From NCBI GenBank assembly GCA_029937635.1, contig JAPYPM010000053.1, positions 1 to 11,815 on the forward strand: DNA of 11,815 bases, given 5' to 3'. The position numbers were made by a program, and so were the translations under genes. A model generated the notes under the pieces. The model was given only the letters and a program-made list of their open reading frames with translations, did no database searches and was not told where the DNA came from. Shown here in pieces: positions 7,775-11,815 of this stretch; the first letter of the stretch is position 1; every line of letters starts with the position of its first letter. This stretch comes from Nitrospinaceae bacterium (GTDB lineage: Bacteria > Nitrospinota > Nitrospinia > Nitrospinales > VA-1).

Positions 7775-7789
7775 TTTGATTTAATCAAA
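7775..7789. promoter_or_regulatory. 15-bp palindrome upstream of the 88-aa/doxX unit (candidate operator)
   Basis: TTTGATT-T-AATCAAA is a perfect palindrome of 7-bp arms around one base, 44 bp before the ATG at 7731. Its core TTGAT-3-ATCAA resembles the FNR/Dnr half-sites (TTGAT-4-ATCAA) but has a 3-bp gap, one base short. It could be an operator of another factor or chance in AT-rich DNA. Confidence 0.4.
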
Positions 7790-7915
7790 TAAGTGACTTT
7801 AGATATAAAATAAAAAATTAGGACTTATCATATATTAATTATATTTATATAACCTATGTTAAAGATAGACCCATTTCCTTGTTGAAAAAAATATTTGTAT
7901 AAATCATTGAAAAAC

Positions 7916-7944
7916 TTGACGGTAGATATAAATAGTATTAGCAT
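7916..7944 (+). promoter_or_regulatory. Candidate sigma70 promoter for the GTG-started 66-aa ORF
   Basis: TTGACG (7916-7921) and TAGCAT (7939-7944) are 17 bp apart, matching five of six and four of six consensus bases. Transcription would start near 7951, about 38 nt before the GTG at 7989, leaving room for the GAGGGG ribosome-binding site at about 7977-7982. Confidence 0.45.
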
Positions 7945-7988
7945 TGTATCATTGTTTGTACCGGGTTATATAATATGAGGGGCAGATA

Positions 7989-8189
7989 GTGGAACCAAAA
8001 AATACTCAAAAGTTGTGTTATGAGAGTTTTCAATATGGTTCAGGAGATATCGCAGTTGTTAACACAAGAGATATGCTTCACCTTTACGAGGTAGTAAATG
8101 TTGTTTCATTAACTGATAACCTTGGTAAGCAAAACTCTAGTTCTCAAAAAAATAATAATTATACGAATGTTCACGGAAAAAAAATTTGA
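7989..8189 (+). CDS. Hypothetical 66-aa protein, GTG start
   Basis: Starts at GTG 7989, chosen because GAGGGG lies 7 nt upstream; the nearby ATG closes after four codons. Residues 1-42 look protein-like, with a run CYESFQYGSGDIAVV at 10-24 and DMLHLYEVVNVVSL at 28-41. The rest is Ser/Asn/Lys-rich (SSSQKNNNYTN) and ends in TGA at 8187-8189. One Cys, no signal peptide, no helix long enough for a membrane, no recognised family. After the TGA the same frame stays open for another 46 codons with a CxxC motif, so this may be the front of a longer gene broken by a stop. Confidence 0.5.
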   Translation: MEPKNTQKLCYESFQYGSGDIAVVNTRDMLHLYEVVNVVSLTDNLGKQNSSSQKNNNYTNVHGKKI

Positions 8190-8201
8190 AGACGGATTGA
8201 T

Positions 8202-8330
8202 ATGTTTTCAATGTTAAGTTTAGCAAAAGCTTTAGAGACTGAGCCAAATCGATCTAATATTTGTCCAGAATGTGGAGATGCTCAAGTTTTGCGATGGTCA
8301 GTGCTGGAGGTGGAAGAAATATTACTTTAA
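8202..8330 (+). CDS. Hypothetical 42-aa ORF with a CPECG motif, possibly the tail of the preceding ORF
   Basis: ATG at 8202, in the same reading frame as the 66-aa ORF and separated from its TGA by four codons. The product contains SNICPECGDAQVLRW at residues 18-32, one half of a zinc-ribbon-like CxxC pattern without a second pair, and ends in an acidic stretch (LEVEEILL). Its own ribosome-binding site is poor. A second, overlapping frame (ATG 8270 to stop 8434, 54 codons) continues past this stop and carries one Cys at HEQCYKKYW. I do not recognise either. Options are a small independent protein, a readthrough tail, or debris of a frameshifted zinc-ribbon gene. Confidence 0.3.
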   Translation: MFSMLSLAKALETEPNRSNICPECGDAQVLRWSVLEVEEILL

Positions 8331-8524
8331 CCTCTTCGAGTCATGAACAATGCTACAAAAAGTATTGGAAAAGCATTAAAGAGTTTGATTATAAAGTGAC
8401 TGTTAAAGCAAAAGGTTTTCAGGAAGGTGCTTAGTATGATTATCAGTCGATCTGTTCTTCGAGTACTAATTTATTAATAGTTTTTTAAGGTGTAGTTAAG
8501 AATTTAAAGTTTTAGGAGGGAATA

Positions 8525-8561
8525 ACTTTCGGTACTCTTAAAATTAAATCGTACCGAAAGT
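8525..8561. repeat. Perfect 11-bp inverted repeat beside the 54-aa ORF stop
   Basis: ACTTTCGGTAC (8525-8535) and GTACCGAAAGT (8551-8561) are exact complements separated by 15 AT-rich bases. It lies 5 nt after the stop of the minus-strand 54-aa ORF, where a terminator would be expected, but no T-tract follows on either strand. It is more GC-rich than its surroundings and could be a terminator-like stem, an operator or a folded RNA 3' end. Confidence 0.7.
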
Positions 8562-8566
8562 ACTGA

Positions 8567-8731
8567 TTATTTGCTGAGAACATTGGGAGATGAAGGTGTA
8601 GAGGGTTTCTTGTTGGACTTTCTATATTGCATAGGGTTTGTAATTAGTATATCAGCCCTTTTTTTTAATTCTTTAGATGAAATTATTTTTTTAAGAGTGC
8701 CGGAACTGTCATAAACTTTTACTTGATTCAT
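8567..8731 (-). CDS. Hypothetical 54-aa basic protein
   Basis: ATG at 8731 with AGGCGG about 6-11 nt upstream, then 54 codons to TAA. It begins MNQVKVYDSSGTLKKIIS and continues ELKKRADI: a beta-hairpin-like V-Y-D-x-S-G-x-L pattern followed by a Lys-rich helix. The C-terminal third is basic and Ser/Pro-rich (KKPSTPSSPN). No Cys, signal peptide or membrane helix. No family is recognised. Hairpins lie on both sides (8525-8561, 8760-8786, 8792-8816), and a ten-codon mini-ORF starting MKKIYR (8779-8747) sits in its leader. The good ribosome-binding site and structured amino-acid pattern favour a real small gene. Confidence 0.5.
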   Translation of the reverse strand: MNQVKVYDSSGTLKKIISSKELKKRADILITNPMQYRKSNKKPSTPSSPNVLSK

Positions 8732-8759
8732 TAAGGACCGCCTATTTTATTGAAGGGAA

Positions 8760-8786
8760 AACCGGTAGATTTTTTTCATGCCGGTT
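8760..8786. repeat. Imperfect inverted repeat AACCGG(T/C)A
   Basis: AACCGGTA (8760-8767) faces TGCCGGTT (8779-8786) with one mismatched pair and a T-rich 11-nt loop. On the minus strand this is the leader of the 54-aa ORF, 29 nt before its ATG, and the stem sequence overlaps the start of a ten-codon mini-ORF. It could be a leader hairpin. Confidence 0.5.
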
Positions 8787-8791
8787 AGAAT

Positions 8792-8816
8792 TGTAAAACT
8801 TTTATTGAGTTTTACA
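8792..8816. repeat. Perfect 9-bp inverted repeat TGTAAAACT / AGTTTTACA
   Basis: Arms at 8792-8800 and 8808-8816 enclose a 7-nt loop (TTTATTG). It follows the 8760-8786 stem by only 5 nt, so the two would form tandem hairpins upstream of the 54-aa ORF. On the plus strand TTTATCTC follows, a poor T-tract. Confidence 0.6.
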
Positions 8817-9114
8817 TTTATCTCTTGCGAACCATTTGGCCCGTTAATTTTTTAAATTTCACACTTATAAGAAGTAGGACTTTGAATAAAAAAACAACGT
8901 ATGTTAATTCGTAGATTCAGAAATATCATTTATCTAAAGACATTATGAGAGCTTAATAAGCTTTAAATAATTAATATAGTATTATTTTTTTTAAACAATT
9001 TTAGCATATGTACGACAAGAGTGCGAGATTATAAACAGTAACTTCTCTTTTTTAAACTTTAAGTAGTCTTGATTACAATCATTCTCAAAATTTTATTATT
9101 ATTTCCTGCCATTA

Positions 9115-9147
9115 TATAAGGTGGTTATCTTTATAAGGTGGGTTATT
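9115..9147 (+). repeat. Two of three copies of a TATAAGGTGG(G)TTAT repeat
   Basis: TATAAGGTGGTTAT (9115-9128) and TATAAGGTGGGTTATT (9132-9147) are 17 bp apart. A third copy, TTATAAGGTGGGTAAT, is at 9429-9444. The core AAGGTGG looks like a ribosome-binding site, yet no ORF of useful length follows any copy. Confidence 0.6.
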
Positions 9148-9428
9148 ACTTTAGGCATAAATTATTGATTTTATTATCTAAGTCATAGTTTTTGGTGTAG
9201 TTATAAAAAATATTTAATAAATATTATTAGTTTGCATAAACCAAAATTAGTCGGCTTTACAATTTCCGGGTAAGATAAATATTATGATTACGGTCAAGCG
9301 TTGTTATATTTATCTATAATATTTTTGAATTCGAACTAGGAAAATTTATTAGAAAGACTAGATAGGTTTTTTTAAATTACTTTTGTTGTTTGGGTTCTGA
9401 ACTGGAATGTTTTTATCTAAAAATAAGA

Positions 9429-9444
9429 TTATAAGGTGGGTAAT
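9429..9444 (+). repeat. Third copy of the TATAAGGTGGG repeat
   Basis: TTATAAGGTGGGTAAT shares 11 consecutive bases (TATAAGGTGGG) with the 9132 copy, about 300 bp away. The flanks then diverge, so this is a short motif and not a long duplication. Confidence 0.55.
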
Positions 9445-9566
9445 CGGTTGATTTTTATTATGTTTTAGCCTGGTAACTCATGATAGCTTGACAGGTTATT
9501 ATAGAGTATATTCTCTGGTCTTTTAGAACATTAGATAGAATTTAGTCAGTGAATTTGTCTTCCCTC

Positions 9567-9758
9567 TCAGTGCATAGGTATTCTCTTATTTAGTTTTCCT
9601 TCTTCATCTTCTTCCCAATGAATTTTTTCTGATTGATTGAAAGTTCGATCGCAGTTGTTGCAATAGCGACTTTCTTTGTAGAGCGAGATAAATGTTTCTG
9701 TTGATTTGCAATGAGGGCAATTAGCATTTTTTTGCCTTGGTTCTAATTTATATAACAT
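9567..9758 (-). CDS. Small zinc-ribbon protein, 63 aa
   Basis: ATG at 9758 with AGGAG 8 nt upstream, the best ribosome-binding site in this gene-poor region. Two CxxC knuckles, C14/C17 in NCPHCKS and C33/C36 in RYCNNCDRTF, are 15 residues apart, the spacing of a classic four-Cys zinc ribbon; an aromatic precedes the second pair (YC) and another follows it (RTF). The C-terminal tail is acidic then basic (WEEDEEGKLNKR). Such mini-ribbons occur as nucleic-acid- or protein-binding adaptors, but the partner cannot be read from the sequence. It stands alone with about 470 bp of gene-free DNA upstream and 750 bp downstream. Confidence 0.8.
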   Translation of the reverse strand: MLYKLEPRQKNANCPHCKSTETFISLYKESRYCNNCDRTFNQSEKIHWEEDEEGKLNKRIPMH

Positions 9759-10231
9759 GTTATTTCTCCTATAGAATATTGCTCTATTTTCTTATCGATG
9801 GGATAAGCTTTTACCTTAAGATATAAGTTGATAAAGCTTTTAAATAAAAATATTAGTCCTAAGTTTAATATGGTTTTTGATAGTGTTAGAAATTAGTTTT
9901 GTGTTTACGTATTAGTTATATACTTAAATAAAAAAACGATTAAAACCATAAATAATACTTATTTTAAAGTACGCAATGTTTGACTAGCTGGGTAATTTAG
10001 ACAATCTGGGAAAGGTTGTTTTAAGCTTTTTTTTTTCGAAGGCTATCGATGCTAAAGAAAAGCTTATGAATATAGCTACTTACGGCGAGAAAAATATGCT
10101 AGATGTATCCAGTGTTGTTATATGATTTCTTTAAATGAAAAATTTAAAACTGTCAGGAACTCTTAATTTTAAGTGTTTAAAAATGTGTATTTATTTTTAT
10201 TTTCGGTAAGGCTTTTAAAAAAAAACTATGG
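9759..10231. other. Gene-free AT-rich stretch with inverted repeats
   Basis: No convincing gene; the longest ATG frame I found is 24 codons (plus strand, from ATG 10136) without a ribosome-binding site. Structure is present: a CTTATC/GATAAG hairpin with 5-nt loop at 9791-9807, in the zinc-ribbon gene's probable leader; a direct repeat ATAAGCTTTTA / ATAAAGCTTTTA (9803-9813, 9831-9842); and a 9-bp inverted repeat TAAGCTTTT / AAAAGCTTA (10022-10030, 10058-10066) whose left arm runs into a long T-tract. Confidence 0.6.
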
Positions 10232-10588
10232 TTAATATTTTTTAAGAAGTTCTACTAGTTGCTTTAGGTAATCAGTATTTGCCGGTATAAATCGCACTCC
10301 AATTTCATATATAGAATCTGACTTATCAAACAGTGATCGTGTGACTTTGCATTTAACTGTGGTACCAGAGAGTGCTTTTATCTCTTGGATCATTAAATCA
10401 AAATTTGTACCATTTAGAATCTCTACTTCTGTAATGAGGCGTAAACCACCAGTCGATATATCAAGGACATTAATATTAACAGGAATTGGTACTGTAGATT
10501 CCGTAACAAGCTTATATGTTCCCTGATCTTTGGCTATACAAGTTGATTTCATTACTTTGGCGCGCAAAAAATTTCTTTTTTCTATCAT
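10232..10588 (-). CDS. PilZ-domain protein (probable c-di-GMP receptor)
   Basis: A stand-alone PilZ domain of 118 aa. The c-di-GMP-binding signature is present in both parts: RNFLR at residues 5-9 (RxxxR) and DISTGG at 43-48 (DxSxxG), followed by the usual beta-barrel strands, e.g. YEIGVRF at 94-100. It therefore probably binds cyclic di-GMP in the cytoplasm and passes the signal to a partner, which is not identifiable because there is no effector domain. It is last in a minus-strand set: the Sel1-repeat gene ends 35 bp upstream. The start ATG 10588 has no clear Shine-Dalgarno site; it was chosen because it is just before the RxxxR motif. Confidence 0.88.
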   Translation of the reverse strand: MIEKRNFLRAKVMKSTCIAKDQGTYKLVTESTVPIPVNINVLDISTGGLRLITEVEILNGTNFDLMIQEIKALSGTTVKCKVTRSLFDKSDSIYEIGVRFIPANTDYLKQLVELLKKY

Positions 10589-10623
10589 CTAGATATAGTC
10601 TTGATCTTTGATTATTGAAAGTC

Positions 10624-11211
10624 TTAAAAACCTACATATCTTTGCATCCACTCTCCCGCCATTTTATTTGCTTCGATGATCTTTTCGGGGGTCATTTTTG
10701 TTTCAACAAATGCTCTGTTTTTTTTAGCTCCTCGATCCCCTTTCATTTCACCTAGGTGAAACCACATGTAAGCCTTTACGTAATTACGGGTAATATCTAT
10801 TCCTTGTAGATACATTGTGCCTATATTATTGGGAGAATCAAAATTCCCTTGTTGCGCTGCACTCTCGTACAATTTTTTAGCCTTAATAGCATCTTTTACA
10901 ACTCCTTCGCCTTCTGCATACATCGTGGCAAGATTGTTTTGCGCGTCGGAATTACCCTGATCAGCCGAGAGCTGATACCATTTGACTGCTTCCTTGAAAT
11001 TTGTTGAAACGCCAGTTCCCAAGTCATACATCAACCCGAGGCCATACTGACCAAGCGAGTCATTTTGCTTAGCTAGGGCTTTGAATTCTATTAAAGCAGT
11101 TTCGTAGTCACCTTGTTCAAAGGCAAGAATTCCATTTTTATAATTTTCAAGGGCAAGTGAAGGAATTGCAAAAAAAATAATTGCTATAGTGGCAAACAGA
11201 AGACCTTTCAT
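10624..11211 (-). CDS. Secreted Sel1-like repeat protein
   Basis: A 195-aa protein with a signal peptide (MKGLLFATIAIIFFAIPSLA, cleavage likely after A20), hence exported to the periplasm. A TPR-like unit (about 23-50) and three Sel1-like repeats follow (about 52-87, 88-123, 124-160), with signatures GLGLMYDLGTGV, NNLATMYAEGEGV and NNIGTMYLQGIDI, each followed by a W/Y- or L-x-x-A-rich helix. Such alpha-solenoids are protein-protein scaffolds; the partner is unknown. The start is 3 bp after the glpE stop, and GAAGG inside the end of glpE can serve as its ribosome-binding site, so translation is probably coupled. pilZ follows 35 bp downstream. Confidence 0.9.
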   Translation of the reverse strand: MKGLLFATIAIIFFAIPSLALENYKNGILAFEQGDYETALIEFKALAKQNDSLGQYGLGLMYDLGTGVSTNFKEAVKWYQLSADQGNSDAQNNLATMYAEGEGVVKDAIKAKKLYESAAQQGNFDSPNNIGTMYLQGIDITRNYVKAYMWFHLGEMKGDRGAKKNRAFVETKMTPEKIIEANKMAGEWMQRYVGF

Positions 11212-11214
11212 TTT

Positions 11215-11538
11215 TCACGCCTTCTCAGTAGAGTTTGGAAAAGCCGATAACCAGCCTTCAAATCCCCCTATCATACTGGACACTTCTTTAAATCCTTGCT
11301 CAGAGAAATACGCCGCCGCCCCTTGGCTTGAAATACCATGGTAGCAATAAACTATTAACGGTTTTTTTTTATCTGTATCAATTATAAACTGTTCAACAGT
11401 GCCATCACTAAGGTGTATTGCATTTGGTATGTGTCCAGCCTTAAATGAAGAAGGGTCTCGTATGTCCAGAATGGTTGCAGAACCGTTATCTTCAAAACCC
11501 TTTACTTTATGAACATCTATTTGTTTTATGGGGGCCAT
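11215..11538 (-). CDS. glpE: Single-domain rhodanese, GlpE-type thiosulfate sulfurtransferase
   Basis: Transfers sulfane sulfur from thiosulfate to cyanide or thiol acceptors through a Cys persulfide; cytoplasmic. The 107-aa length is about that of E. coli GlpE. The active-site loop CYHGISSQG at 65-73 places the catalytic Cys at residue 65, as in GlpE. The N-terminal DIRDPSSFKAGHIPNAIHL at 25-43 is the CH2A-type rhodanese motif, and MIGGFEGW at 89-96 the C-terminal one. It is first in a minus-strand set with the Sel1-repeat gene (3-bp gap) and pilZ. No glp regulon gene is nearby, so the symbol reflects sequence type, not glycerol metabolism. Ribosome-binding site weak. Confidence 0.93.
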   Translation of the reverse strand: MAPIKQIDVHKVKGFEDNGSATILDIRDPSSFKAGHIPNAIHLSDGTVEQFIIDTDKKKPLIVYCYHGISSQGAAAYFSEQGFKEVSSMIGGFEGWLSAFPNSTEKA

Positions 11539-11582
11539 AGGTCTTTAAAAATAAAATAAGATTGAATTGTTAAAAATTAAAT

Positions 11583-11594
11583 TAGACTTGTCTA
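11583..11594. repeat. TAGAC-TT-GTCTA palindrome upstream of glpE
   Basis: 5-bp arms around two bases, 45 bp before the glpE start, in the 224-bp gap between the divergent glpE and ferredoxin genes. It could be an operator for either direction. It is short, and chance is not excluded. Confidence 0.3.
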
Positions 11595-11725
11595 GTAAGT
11601 GTAAATTAGTAACATTCGTGAATTAATTAATTTGTAAAAAAATATTTTCTTGCAATAAAATTAAACTATTTTATGTTACTTCGCTTTGATAAGCAATACT
11701 GACGAAGGATCCTGTGAAATTATTG

Positions 11726-11731
11726 TATAAT
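11726..11731 (+). promoter_or_regulatory. Candidate -10 element for the ferredoxin gene
   Basis: TATAAT is a perfect -10 hexamer preceded by TG, 31 bp before the ATG at 11763, which would give a leader of about 25 nt. No convincing -35 is seen 16-18 bp upstream (CGAAGG), so it would rely on an activator or on the strong -10. Confidence 0.5.
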
Positions 11732-11762
11732 CAAGATATTAACTATATGAGGCTTGAGAAAA

Positions 11763-11815
11763 ATGGCTGTTACACGTGTTTGGATTGAGGAAGGTTGTAT
11801 TTCATGTGGTTTGTC
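11763..11815 (+). CDS. Ferredoxin-like protein, first 18 residues (runs off the window)
   Basis: ATG at 11763 with GAG about 5 nt and GAGG about 13 nt upstream, then MAVTRVWIEEGCISCGL and a codon beginning TC. The W-I-E-E-G-C-I-S-C-G start is typical of small bacterial ferredoxins carrying an Fe-S cluster, which act as soluble electron carriers. C12 and C15 are the first two ligands. Position 18, where a third Cys is usual (CxxCxxC), is read as Ser because TCN always encodes Ser. The rest of the gene lies outside the window, so cluster type and length cannot be judged. Diverges from glpE with 224 bp between. Confidence 0.75.
   Translation, partial: MAVTRVWIEEGCISCGL

Larger units (their letters stand above)
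8817..9566. other. Gene-free AT-rich stretch with short repeats
   Basis: I checked ATG-started frames on both strands and found none longer than about 19 codons, and no tRNA, rRNA or recognised small-RNA motif. It holds a short AGCTT-AAT-AAGCT hairpin near 8951-8963 and three copies of an ATAAGGTGG repeat (9115-9147 and 9429-9444). It could contain an unrecognised small RNA or decayed genes. Confidence 0.6.

Noticed and set aside
7776..7788. Calling the TTGAT-ATCAA palindrome an FNR box
   Set aside because: The gap is 3 bp instead of the 4 bp of the FNR consensus; kept only as an unassigned palindrome.
9320..9350. TTCGAACTAGG, resembling a tRNA T-loop
   Set aside because: No matching acceptor, D or anticodon stems can be built around it.
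9488..9514. Perfect TTGACA (9488-9493) with TATTCT (9509-9514), a possible promoter antisense to the zinc-ribbon gene
   Set aside because: The spacer is only 15 bp and the alternative -10, TATATT, gives 13 bp; both are outside the normal 16-18 range and no gene follows on the plus strand.
10136..10210. 24-codon plus-strand frame beginning MKNLKLSGT
   Set aside because: No ribosome-binding site, T-rich low-complexity end (IYFYF), no pattern suggesting a protein.

Overview
The window is an AT-rich (about one third GC by eye) piece of a Gram-negative bacterial chromosome. The Gram-negative call rests on a Kdo-pathway arabinose-5-phosphate isomerase. Together with AlaRS, DNA polymerase I, MsrB, a DoxX-family protein, a GlpE rhodanese, a Sel1-repeat protein, a PilZ protein and a ferredoxin start, it suggests a free-living, possibly marine, Deltaproteobacteria- or Nitrospinota-like lineage. 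That placement is inference and weak. I see no rRNA, tRNA, CRISPR array, integrase, transposase or phage gene.

Layout. 1-2238 (minus): the first 379 codons of alaS, preceded by a kdsD/kpsF-type isomerase. 2239-2406: a divergent promoter region. 2407-5091 (plus): a complete three-domain polA. 5092-7731: mostly minus-strand small genes, namely a 49-codon membrane peptide, msrB with an upstream two-helix membrane protein, and a doxX gene behind a small secreted or anchored protein; one 46-codon basic ORF runs on the plus strand. 7732-10231: a gene-poor 2.5 kb stretch holding only very small ORFs (a GTG-started 66-aa ORF followed in frame by a CxxC ORF, a 54-aa ORF flanked by hairpins, and a 63-aa zinc-ribbon protein), several perfect inverted repeats and three copies of a short ATAAGGTGG-type repeat. 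10232-11538 (minus): a tight glpE - Sel1-repeat - pilZ gene set. 11763 to the end (plus): the start of a ferredoxin.

How they fit together. kdsD supplies arabinose-5-phosphate for Kdo and LPS, alaS serves translation, and polA serves repair and Okazaki-fragment processing. msrB and glpE belong to sulfur and oxidative-damage chemistry, the PilZ protein to c-di-GMP signalling, and the ferredoxin to electron transfer. Most of this is housekeeping. I do not see a large undescribed system. The parts worth a second look are the cluster of tiny ORFs and hairpins at 7.7-10.2 kb, several unlisted short ORFs with good ribosome-binding sites, and a ferredoxin whose expected third cluster cysteine is read as serine.
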